Positions 1 to 4,733 of a stretch of 9,681 nt of DNA are shown one piece after another. Where the stretch lies: positions 1-9,681 of the forward strand of contig CALIRN010000336.1 in assembly GCA_938042265.1 (NCBI GenBank), in the 5' to 3' direction. Under the pieces are notes generated by a model that was not told where the DNA came from, did not search any database, and was given only the letters and a program-made list of their open reading frames with translations. Position 1 is the first letter of the stretch. Each line of letters begins with the position of its first letter. The translations under genes were made by a program, and so were the position numbers. The stretch comes from an uncultured Eubacteriaceae bacterium (GTDB lineage Bacteria > Bacillota > Clostridia > Lachnospirales > CAG-274).

Positions 1-1
1 C

Positions 2-556
2 AGCAATAACTGTCAGGGTGTTATTGCCCTGTGCCCTGCATACGAATATTGCCGGGTAGAGGATATTGTTGAAATTGCACGCAGTAAGGGTGAGGAGCCT
101 TTTATTATTATTCTTGATGAAATTACTGATCCACATAATCTTGGCGCTGTTATAAGAACGGCAGATGCCTGCGGTGCCCACGGTGTTATTATACCCAAAA
201 GACGTGCGGTAGGTGTAAATGCTATTGTAAGTAAAACCTCTGCAGGTGCGGCTGAATATGTGCCCGTGGCAAAGGTTACAAATATAGCAAGAACCATAGA
301 GGAGCTTCAGAAAAAGAATATCTGGGTGGCATGTGCCGATATGGATGGAGAGCCTTACTTTAATGCACCTCTTAATGGAGCCGTTGCCATAGTTATAGGC
401 AGCGAGGGTAAGGGCGTAAGCAGGCTTGTAAAAGAAAAGTGTGATTTTACGGTAGGTATTCCAATGTACGGACGTATATCATCACTTAATGCCTCCGTGT
501 CTGCTGGTCTTATTATGTATGAGGTCGTGCGACGCAGAAATTTTAACAGGGGATAA
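2..556 (+). CDS. rlmB: 23S rRNA (guanosine-2'-O)-methyltransferase RlmB, partial (5' end outside window)
   Basis: The reading frame is open from base 2 to a TAA at 554-556, giving 184 visible residues. It is the SpoU/TrmH-type SPOUT methyltransferase domain of RlmB, which uses S-adenosylmethionine to 2'-O-methylate a guanosine in the peptidyl-transferase region of 23S rRNA (G2251 in E. coli). All three SPOUT motifs are visible: motif 1 (LDEITDPHNLGAVIRTADA, about visible residues 39-57), motif 2 (IVIGSEGKGVSRL) and motif 3 (IPMYGRISSLNASVSAGL), which forms the knotted SAM pocket. The missing N-terminal part (about 60-90 residues by family length) would be the RNA-binding L30e-like substrate domain. 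The gene is followed 3 nt later by yacP and then sigH, the same order as in Bacillus subtilis, which favours RlmB over other TrmH relatives. An ATG at 260 is internal and is not the start. Confidence 0.93.
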   Translation, partial: SNNCQGVIALCPAYEYCRVEDIVEIARSKGEEPFIIILDEITDPHNLGAVIRTADACGAHGVIIPKRRAVGVNAIVSKTSAGAAEYVPVAKVTNIARTIEELQKKNIWVACADMDGEPYFNAPLNGAVAIVIGSEGKGVSRLVKEKCDFTVGIPMYGRISSLNASVSAGLIMYEVVRRRNFNRG

Positions 557-559
557 AGG

Positions 560-1084
560 GTGAACGGTTTGGATCAGGAATATCTGCTTGTTGATGGCTA
601 TAATATAATTTTTGCATGGAAGGAACTTAAGACAATTGCTGATGAAAGCCTTGATTTAGCAAGGGACAGGCTTATAAATATATTAAAAAATTATCAGGGA
701 GCAAAGGGTTTTAACATTATTCTTGTATTTGATGCCTATCTTGTAAAGGGCAGTAAAGGCAGTATTGAAAAGGATGACAACATTTACATTGTTTATACCA
801 AGGAGGCTGAAACTGCGGATAATTATATAGAAAAAACGGCGGCTGCACTGTCAAAGGGATACAGGGTAAGAGTAGCAACCTCGGATTATCTTGAACAGGT
901 GATAATAATTGGAAGGGGCGCCGTTAGGATTTCCGCAAACGACCTGAAAAATGAAGTGGATACCGTAAACAAGACTATCAGGGAACAGATTAATGCAATA
1001 AAGCCGATAAAAAATAATATGCTTTTTGATAATCTTGATGCAGATGCCGCTGCGTGGCTTGAAGCACTTAGGAGGAAAAAATAA
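560..1084 (+). CDS. yacP: NYN-domain ribosome-associated endoribonuclease, YacP/Rae1 family
   Basis: The 174-residue product matches the YacP (Rae1) family in length and layout; the B. subtilis member is about 170 residues. Rae1 is known to enter the ribosomal A site and cleave mRNA during translation. The fold is a PIN-like NYN domain, and its acidic metal-binding positions are visible: D12 in VDGYN, D58 in LVFDAY, D87 in ETADNYIE and D109 in ATSDY. The start is GTG at 560, chosen because AGGGG at about 548-552 lies 7-8 nt upstream and because the VDGYN motif then sits near the N terminus, as is usual. It begins 3 nt after rlmB and ends directly before sigH, so the three are almost certainly one transcript. 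No signal peptide or membrane segment is seen, so the protein is cytoplasmic. The basic C terminus (RRKK) is the least conserved part. Confidence 0.9.
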   Translation: MNGLDQEYLLVDGYNIIFAWKELKTIADESLDLARDRLINILKNYQGAKGFNIILVFDAYLVKGSKGSIEKDDNIYIVYTKEAETADNYIEKTAAALSKGYRVRVATSDYLEQVIIIGRGAVRISANDLKNEVDTVNKTIREQINAIKPIKNNMLFDNLDADAAAWLEALRRKK

Positions 1085-1729
1085 TTGACCGAAATCAATA
1101 ACAGTAACGATTACTTTAATAAATTTGAGAGCTTGACTGATGAGCAGATAATTGAGCTTATACATAAGGGCGACCTGCTTGCACAGGAGTATTTAATTGA
1201 AAAATATAAGGGACTTGTGCGTATAAAGACCAGGAGCTATTTTATGCTTGGCGCAGACAGAGAGGATATTATACAGGAGGGTATGATAGGTCTGTATAAG
1301 GCTATACGTGACTTTAAGGGTGAAAAGCAGTCAAACTTTTTTTCCTTTGCGGAGCTCTGTATTGTAAGGCAGATAATTACCGCCATAAAAACTGCCGGCA
1401 GGCAAAAGCACATACCGCTTAATTCATATATGTCCCTTAACCGTTCCGTTTATGATGAAAATGACGAGTGTACCTATATAGAGCTTTTAAGCTATGACAT
1501 CAGCTCAAATCCCGAAGCGATGATTATTGATACAGAGGAAAAAAACAGCATTGAAAAAAGAATTGCCGTTGCACTCAGTCCCCTTGAAAGACGTGTACTG
1601 TCCCTTTATTTAAGGGGAAAAAGCTATACGGAAATTGCCGAAAGGATAAATAAAGACGAAAAAAGCATTGATAACGCCCTCCAAAGGGTTAAGAAGAAGG
1701 TAGAGAAAATAATTAACGAAAAAAAATAA
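1085..1729 (+). CDS. sigH: RNA polymerase sigma factor SigH (Spo0H family)
   Basis: This 214-residue protein is a sigma-70 family factor of the SigH type (218 residues in B. subtilis), which directs transition-phase and early sporulation transcription. Region 2 covers about residues 18-105, with the polymerase-binding and -10-recognition segment around DREDIIQEGMIGLYKAIRDF (58-77). Region 4 covers about 160-210, with the helix-turn-helix at LSPLERRVLSLYLRGKSYTE and onward. The start is TTG at 1085, immediately after the yacP stop. A full AGGAGG at 1070-1075 lies 9 nt upstream, and no in-frame ATG nearby leaves an intact N terminus. The rlmB-yacP-sigH order is the standard Firmicutes order, which separates it from the sporulation factors SigE, SigF, SigG and SigK. 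The rpmG-secE-nusG genes that follow sigH in many Firmicutes are absent here. The weak start codon behind a strong ribosome binding site may limit translation. Confidence 0.93.
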   Translation: MTEINNSNDYFNKFESLTDEQIIELIHKGDLLAQEYLIEKYKGLVRIKTRSYFMLGADREDIIQEGMIGLYKAIRDFKGEKQSNFFSFAELCIVRQIITAIKTAGRQKHIPLNSYMSLNRSVYDENDECTYIELLSYDISSNPEAMIIDTEEKNSIEKRIAVALSPLERRVLSLYLRGKSYTEIAERINKDEKSIDNALQRVKKKVEKIINEKK

Positions 1730-1793
1730 AACTGAAAATATTTTATATTATCTCTTCAGCTTATAAAAGCCTGTAGTGACAGTGGAGTACCAA

Positions 1794-1811
1794 TGCCGTG
1801 GGCACGTTTTT
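1794..1811 (+). terminator. Weak possible terminator after sigH
   Basis: TGCC (1794-1797) can pair with GGCA (1801-1804) around a GTG loop, and a run of five T follows at 1807-1811. The stem is only 4 bp, so this is a weak candidate. No better hairpin lies between sigH and yabP. Confidence 0.25.
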
Positions 1812-1819
1812 GTACTGTG

Positions 1820-1849
1820 GTAATATTTCACCTTGGATAAGCATAAATT
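1820..1849 (+). promoter_or_regulatory. SigE-type (mother-cell) sporulation promoter for yabP-yabQ
   Basis: GTAATATT (1820-1827) and CATAAATT (1842-1849) are separated by 14 bp. This matches the known SigE pattern (KMATATT, 13-15 bp, CATACAHT) in the whole -35 box and in 7 of 8 positions of the -10 box. Transcription would start near 1856, about 27 nt before the yabP ATG. yabP is SigE-controlled in B. subtilis, so the position fits the gene. Confidence 0.75.
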
Positions 1850-1882
1850 GTGTTATAAATCTGATTTTGGGGTGAAATTTTA

Positions 1883-2164
1883 ATGGAACAGAGATTGGAA
1901 GGCAAGCATACCCTTATGCTGGAGAAAAGGGGAAGAATGACTTTGACGGGAGTACTGGAGGTTATAAGCTTTGACGAGCTTTCGGTAATAGCGGATACGG
2001 ACTGTGGAATTATCATTATAAAGGGCGAGGGGTTGCATATAGACAGCCTTAATTTGGAAAAGGGAGATATGGCTCTTGACGGAACTGTAGACAGCTTCAC
2101 CTATGAGGACAGCGACAGTTATTTCAGCCCCAAAGGCACATTTTTGGGCAAGCTGTTCAGGTAG
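1883..2164 (+). CDS. yabP: Spore cortex/coat morphogenesis protein YabP
   Basis: The 93-residue product has the size and pattern of the YabP family, small soluble proteins made in the mother cell and needed for proper spore development. Visible family traits are the opening E-x-R-L-x-G-KHTLML, the central L-x-G-V-x-x-V-x-x-F-D block (residues about 21-32) and a C-terminal half ending in a short F-x-G-K-LFR segment. It is predicted to be a mainly beta-strand domain with no membrane segment. The start is ATG at 1883, with GGGGTGA at 1869-1875 placed 7 nt upstream. The gene sits directly behind a SigE-type promoter and 9 nt before yabQ, so the two should be expressed together during sporulation. 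No S4-domain gene (yabO/hslR type), which often precedes yabP, lies upstream; sigH does instead. Its biochemical activity is not known. Confidence 0.9.
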   Translation: MEQRLEGKHTLMLEKRGRMTLTGVLEVISFDELSVIADTDCGIIIIKGEGLHIDSLNLEKGDMALDGTVDSFTYEDSDSYFSPKGTFLGKLFR

Positions 2165-2173
2165 GTGATATAA

Positions 2174-2740
2174 GTGATATTATCAATGTCGGAGCAGGCA
2201 AGAGTATTTCTTACATTGGTGCTTGTGGGTATGGGCGCCGGTCTTGTTTATGATTTTATACGTGTATTCAGAAGGCTTATGCGGCATAGTGTATTTTTGG
2301 TACAGGCTGAGGATTTAATATTCTGGCTTATATTTACCCTTGGGGTTATGATGGTTTTGCTGTGGGAAAGCAACGGGGTTTTAAGAGTATTTTCGGTTGC
2401 CGCTCCTATAATAGGTATGGTACTGTATTTTGGTGTTTTCAGCAACTTTTTTATGAAGCCCGCTGTTGCCGTTACGCTGTTTATAAAGAGGATAATAATG
2501 GTAATTGTGCACATATTTTGCATACCTTTGGTATTAATTGGAAAATTGTGTGTACTTCCTGCAAAAAAAATCAAAAAATGTCTATATAAATTTAACAAAA
2601 TTGTAAAAAAACTATTGAAAAAAATTAAAAAATATGAGAAAATAGGAACTGGATTTTTGAAGGGTAAGTTGTTTTGTTTCAGTAAAGCTAACGGGAGTGA
2701 CAGGGTTGAAAGGCGGACCAGTAAAGAAAAGAAAAAGTAA
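2174..2740 (+). CDS. yabQ: Spore cortex biosynthesis membrane protein YabQ
   Basis: This 188-residue protein matches YabQ, a polytopic membrane protein of the forespore outer membrane that is required for cortex peptidoglycan assembly. Hydrophobic segments lie at about residues 10-27, 46-63, 71-90 and 98-125. The family hallmark G-x-G-L-VYDFIRVFRR (about 21-34) follows the first one. After residue 130 comes a strongly basic, lysine-rich tail of about 58 residues, encoded by very A-rich DNA that includes an A8 run at 2563-2570. The start is given as GTG at 2174 because AGGTGAT at 2163-2169 lies just upstream; ATG at 2186 is a less well spaced alternative. The 3' end overlaps divIC, so translation of the two may be coupled. 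It probably depends on the SigE promoter ahead of yabP. Confidence 0.9.
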   Translation: MILSMSEQARVFLTLVLVGMGAGLVYDFIRVFRRLMRHSVFLVQAEDLIFWLIFTLGVMMVLLWESNGVLRVFSVAAPIIGMVLYFGVFSNFFMKPAVAVTLFIKRIIMVIVHIFCIPLVLIGKLCVLPAKKIKKCLYKFNKIVKKLLKKIKKYEKIGTGFLKGKLFCFSKANGSDRVERRTSKEKKK

Positions 2741-3005
2741 AGAAAATTTAATATTCGCTTTTTGCCTTATTTTTATTATAGTTATATTTTCTGTACCTAT
2801 GTATTATGGAGCCGAAAAGAAGTTTGAGCTTGAAAGTGAAATTACCGAGCTTGCAAGACAGTCGGCAGAGGCGGCACAGTACAATAACGAGCTTAAGGAC
2901 CGCATTAAATACAGCGATGAAGATGAGTATGTTGAAAAGATAGCCAGAGAAAAGCTTAGTATGGTTAAGGCTGACGAGATAATTTTTATTGATAAAAATA
3001 AGTAA
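2706..3005 (+). CDS. divIC: Cell division protein DivIC/FtsB family
   Basis: This is a 99-residue bitopic membrane protein. It has a short basic cytoplasmic N terminus, one transmembrane segment (about residues 14-33), a coiled coil (about 36-68) and the family's C-terminal signature EYVEKIAREKLSMVKADE. DivIC pairs with FtsL in the septal complex (with DivIB/FtsQ) that activates septal peptidoglycan synthesis. I chose TTG at 2706 because GGAG (2694-2697) is 8 nt upstream. The in-frame GTG at 2697 would add three residues but has no ribosome binding site at a usable distance. The gene overlaps the end of yabQ by about 35 nt. Since division is needed in growing cells, a vegetative promoter inside or upstream of yabQ is expected, but I could not identify one. 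Only the tRNA gene follows; the S1-domain gene yabR that often comes next is absent. Confidence 0.88.
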   Translation: MKGGPVKKRKSKENLIFAFCLIFIIVIFSVPMYYGAEKKFELESEITELARQSAEAAQYNNELKDRIKYSDEDEYVEKIAREKLSMVKADEIIFIDKNK

Positions 3006-3024
3006 TGATAGGTAAAAAATATGC

Positions 3025-3053
3025 TTGACAAAAATGTGTAAATGTAGTAATAT
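3025..3053 (+). promoter_or_regulatory. SigA-type promoter of the tRNA-Val gene
   Basis: TTGACA at 3025-3030 is a perfect -35 box. TAATAT at 3048-3053 is 17 bp downstream and overlaps TATAAT at 3051-3056, which would need a 20-bp spacer. The expected start, near 3060, is about 9 nt before the mature tRNA. Confidence 0.7.
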
Positions 3054-3068
3054 AATCAAGTGCCTTAT

Positions 3069-3141
3069 GGGAGCATAGCTCAGCTGGGAGAGCATCTGCC
3101 TTACAAGCAGAGGGTCATAGGTTCGAGCCCTATTGTTCCCA
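3069..3141 (+). tRNA. tRNA-Val (anticodon UAC)
   Basis: A complete 73-nt cloverleaf can be folded by eye. The acceptor stem is GGGAGCA (3069-3075) with TGTTCCC (3134-3140), including one G-U pair, and the discriminator base is A at 3141. The D stem is GCTC/GAGC. The anticodon stem is TCTGC/GCAGA around the loop CTTACAA, giving anticodon TAC at 3102-3104, which reads GUA valine codons. The variable loop is GGGTC. The T stem is ATAGG/CCTAT with loop TTCGAGC. The 3' CCA is not encoded, as the next bases are CTT, so it must be added after transcription. It stands alone, with its own promoter and terminator. Confidence 0.97.
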
Positions 3142-3146
3142 CTTTT

Positions 3147-3175
3147 AACACTCTGTAACTGCAGAGTGTTTTTTT
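3147..3175 (+). terminator. Intrinsic terminator of tRNA-Val
   Basis: AACACTCTG (3147-3155) pairs perfectly with CAGAGTGTT (3162-3170) around the loop TAACTG, and the T run 3169-3175 follows. It lies 6 nt after the tRNA and is a textbook rho-independent terminator. Confidence 0.93.
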
Positions 3176-3214
3176 GTGCAATTTTTTTGACGGTTGGTTA
3201 GTGATTTTGCACAA
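3174..3214. repeat. 8-bp inverted repeat TTGTGCAA/TTGCACAA
   Basis: TTGTGCAA at 3174-3181 and TTGCACAA at 3207-3214 are exact reverse complements 25 bp apart. A further TTTGCAC lies at about 3234-3240. The pair overlaps the end of the tRNA terminator. No function is evident, and an 8-bp pair in A+T-rich DNA can arise by chance. Confidence 0.4.
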
Positions 3215-3286
3215 CTTTACTTTTACATTGCAACTGACTGTAAATTTGCACTATGTATGTTGCGGAAAAAAGTGCTTTGAGCATTG

Positions 3287-3331
3287 TTTTAATTTTGCTG
3301 TTGCAGCACAATGGCAACAGCAAAATTAAAA
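3287..3331. repeat. Perfect 18-bp inverted repeat (strong hairpin), 9-nt loop
   Basis: TTTTAATTTTGCTGTTGC (3287-3304) is the exact reverse complement of the segment 3314-3331, with loop AGCACAATG. It lies between the tRNA terminator and the 3' end of the convergent beta-lactamase gene. The T-rich part is on the 5' side and the A-rich part on the 3' side on both strands, the opposite of a bidirectional intrinsic terminator. Its GCAACAGC core recurs at 3354-3361, so alternative pairings with the next hairpin are possible. No open reading frame of note lies in 3176-3380. Confidence 0.9.
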
Positions 3332-3362
3332 GGCATAGGCTGCTGTAGTAACAGCAACAGCC
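3328..3362 (-). terminator. Probable terminator of the beta-lactamase gene
   Basis: On the - strand, GGCTG (3362-3358) pairs with CAGCC (3342-3338) and CTGT (3354-3351) with ACAG (3346-3343), leaving a 3-nt bulge and loop TACT. TTTT follows at 3331-3328 after TATGCC. It begins 18 nt beyond the stop codon. The gap before the T run and the bulge make it less than ideal. Confidence 0.5.
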
Positions 3363-3380
3363 GTTTTAGGCTAAGCCCCG

Positions 3381-4208
3381 TTATCTGTAGTATTTATCAA
3401 TTATTTTATTTGTAATTTCTTTAGCTGTTGCACCTGCTATATTTTCAACGGTATCGTCCTGCAAATATACGGCAAAGTATATTTTATGATTATCAGCTTC
3501 ATAAAATCCCACGTACCAGGCAGAGCTGTCACGCCCTGTACCTGTTTTTCCGTACACGCCCTCTTTGTCACTTACCATAACATTTTTCAGTATGGTAATT
3601 TCGTCTTGAGTATAATCGGTTTTTTCCTCAAAAATGTCTGAAACAACCTTAATCTGCTCCTTTGGAGATATTTTAAGAGATGATCCCAACCAAAAACCGT
3701 TTGTATCGGCAGTGGGATTTAAGCCGCTGCCCTGCCATTGACTTACGTCGCAGTTACCGTAGTTAAGGCTGTTTAACGCATTTTGTATGTTTTCCTGTCC
3801 TATGCCGTCTATAACCTGTCTGAAATACCAGACACAGGAGGATTGAAAGGCTTCATATAAATTCAGATTTTTATTCCAGCTTTCAAAAGGATATACTTCA
3901 CCCGAATAATTCATTGTAGACTGCTCTGAAGCTATAACTCCCTGTTTCAGTCCCTCAAGTACACCTATTATCTTAAAGGTTGAATATGGAGAATAACGCT
4001 CATTGCACATTTGTTCATTGTAAAAGCTGTATTTGAGGATAACGGGGTCATAGAATACGGCACAGCCGTTTATACCGTCAAATAAGTTACTGAAGTCAAC
4101 GGTGGTATAAATATTTTTCGCAGGCTGAAGTACAGGTGTTTTGTCAGCGCAGCCGGAGTTGTACAACAGCAGTGCAAGGGATAGTATCAAAGATAAAAAT
4201 TTTTTCAT
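3381..4208 (-). CDS. Class D (OXA-type) beta-lactamase, lipoprotein
   Basis: The 275-residue product is a serine beta-lactamase that hydrolyses beta-lactams outside the membrane. All class D motifs are present: S76-T-F-K79 (acylated serine and the lysine that is carboxylated in this class), S124-C-V126 (S-x-V), Y150-G-N152, W173 in FWLGSSLKIS (equivalent to the omega-loop tryptophan that steadies the carboxylated lysine) and K221-T-G223. The N terminus is a signal peptide with a lipobox-like NSG-C20, which suggests a lipid anchor on the membrane surface, as known for clostridial class D enzymes such as CDD of Clostridioides difficile. ATG at 4208 has AAGGAG 8 nt upstream. The promoter and TSS are covered by two BlaI-type operators, so expression should be beta-lactam inducible. 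Cysteines occur at 49, 68, 125 and 153. S-x-V rather than S-x-N favours an enzyme over a free sensor. Substrate range cannot be read from the sequence. Confidence 0.9.
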   Translation of the reverse strand: MKKFLSLILSLALLLYNSGCADKTPVLQPAKNIYTTVDFSNLFDGINGCAVFYDPVILKYSFYNEQMCNERYSPYSTFKIIGVLEGLKQGVIASEQSTMNYSGEVYPFESWNKNLNLYEAFQSSCVWYFRQVIDGIGQENIQNALNSLNYGNCDVSQWQGSGLNPTADTNGFWLGSSLKISPKEQIKVVSDIFEEKTDYTQDEITILKNVMVSDKEGVYGKTGTGRDSSAWYVGFYEADNHKIYFAVYLQDDTVENIAGATAKEITNKIIDKYYR

Positions 4209-4230
4209 AAAAACACTCCTTATAGTTTAA

Positions 4231-4246
4231 TATTACAGCTGTAGTA
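4231..4246. promoter_or_regulatory. BlaI-type operator 1 (at the beta-lactamase transcription start)
   Basis: TATTACAGCTGTAGTA is a near-perfect 16-bp dyad of the TACA/TGTA type bound by BlaI/MecI dimers. It covers the predicted bla start site (about 4245) and lies 22 bp centre-to-centre from operator 2, about two helical turns, so two dimers could bind on one face. Confidence 0.8.
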
Positions 4247-4251
4247 CTTAT

Positions 4252-4269
4252 ATATTACACCTGTAATAT
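4252..4269. promoter_or_regulatory. BlaI-type operator 2 (over the bla -10 box)
   Basis: ATATTACACCTGTAATAT has perfect 8-bp arms around a CC centre. It shares the TATTACA-NN-TGTARTA pattern with operators 1 and 3 and occludes the -10 element of the beta-lactamase promoter. Confidence 0.85.
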
Positions 4270-4280
4270 TAATATGTCAA
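4252..4280 (-). promoter_or_regulatory. SigA-type promoter of the beta-lactamase gene
   Basis: On the - strand TTGACA (4280-4275) and TAATAT (4257-4252) are separated by exactly 17 bp. Operator 2 lies over the spacer and the -10 box. The leader is about 37 nt. Confidence 0.85.
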
Positions 4281-4297
4281 TAGAAAAATAAAAAATG

Positions 4298-4326
4298 TTG
4301 ACAAAAATTATAGTTGGATTTATAAT
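4298..4326 (+). promoter_or_regulatory. Full-consensus SigA promoter of blaI-blaR1
   Basis: TTGACA (4298-4303), a 17-bp spacer and TATAAT (4321-4326) match the SigA consensus exactly. The start near 4333 falls inside operator 3. Between this -35 box and the divergent bla -35 box lies a 17-bp A-rich stretch (4281-4297) that could serve as a shared UP element. Confidence 0.9.
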
Positions 4327-4328
4327 TT

Positions 4329-4344
4329 TATTACAAATGTAGTA
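4329..4344. promoter_or_regulatory. BlaI-type operator 3 (at the blaI transcription start)
   Basis: TATTACAAATGTAGTA has the same TATTACA-NN-TGTARTA layout as operators 1 and 2. It lies just after the blaI -10 box, over the expected start site, which suggests that BlaI represses its own operon. Confidence 0.82.
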
Positions 4345-4359
4345 TTACGAGGTGATTTT

Positions 4360-4731
4360 ATGTCTGATAATCCGCAGATAACCGAGGCTGAGCTGGAGGT
4401 TATGAAGGTTATATGGGAAAGGTTTCCCATATCTACCAATGATATAGCTGCAGAGCTTGAAAGTAAAAGCAGATGGAATGTACGAACAATCCATACTCTG
4501 ATTTCAAGGCTTGAAAAAAAGGGAGCAATTTCACATATTAAAGACGGCAGAGTTTTTATATATTCTCCTGTTGTAAATAAGGAGGAATATATAAGGTCCG
4601 AAAGCAAAACTTTTCTTAATAAGTTTTATAATGGTGCTGTAAATAAAATGATAATGAATTTTATGGAGAATGATATGTTTTCGGCAGAGGATATCGAGGA
4701 GCTGAAGAATATATTAAATAAGAGGAAATAG
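4360..4731 (+). CDS. blaI: Penicillinase repressor BlaI (BlaI/MecI/CopY family)
   Basis: The 123-residue protein is a winged-helix dimeric repressor. The DNA-binding domain is in residues about 7-70: ITEAELEVMKVIW (7-19), then the recognition helix region around NVRTIHTLISRLEKKG (40-55) and the wing (GRVFIYSP). The C-terminal dimerization half holds N100-F101, which corresponds to the Asn101-Phe102 bond of Staphylococcus aureus BlaI that is cut when beta-lactam is sensed. It is followed by the usual FSAEDIEELKNIL helix. ATG at 4360 has GAGGTGAT at 4349-4356. blaR1 starts 2 nt after its stop. Three dyads in the upstream region should be its operators, making it a repressor of both the beta-lactamase gene and its own operon. 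MecI or CopY are other members of the family, but the neighbours make BlaI by far the best name. Confidence 0.93.
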   Translation: MSDNPQITEAELEVMKVIWERFPISTNDIAAELESKSRWNVRTIHTLISRLEKKGAISHIKDGRVFIYSPVVNKEEYIRSESKTFLNKFYNGAVNKMIMNFMENDMFSAEDIEELKNILNKRK

Positions 4732-4733
4732 TT

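Noticed and set aside
13..297. Open frame of 94 codons on the - strand at the left edge
   Set aside because: It is antisense to well-conserved SPOUT motifs of rlmB and resembles no family I know.
2601..2640. SigA promoter for divIC inside the A-rich end of yabQ
   Set aside because: TTGTAA and TTGAAA candidates occur, but none has an acceptable -10 box at 16-18 bp, and matches are expected by chance in this composition.
2748..3095. Open frame of 115 codons on the - strand opposite divIC
   Set aside because: It lies wholly over divIC and the start of the tRNA, has low-complexity composition, and the + strand gene is clearly recognisable.
3069..3141. tRNA-Val as the attachment site of an integrated island carrying the bla genes
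   Set aside because: I found no second copy of the tRNA 3' end within the window, no integrase and no other mobile-element gene. The terminator directly after the tRNA also looks native.
3287..3331. The 18-bp inverted repeat as a bidirectional intrinsic terminator between the convergent tRNA and bla genes
   Set aside because: A bidirectional terminator needs A-rich sequence on the 5' side and T-rich sequence on the 3' side of a GC-rich stem. Here the polarity is reversed on both strands, and the tRNA already has its own strong terminator.
3176..3380. CRISPR array, small gene or riboswitch in the gap after the tRNA
   Set aside because: Short repeats (TTGCAC, GCAACAG) are irregular in spacing and number, no frame with a ribosome binding site is open, and no known riboswitch core is recognisable.
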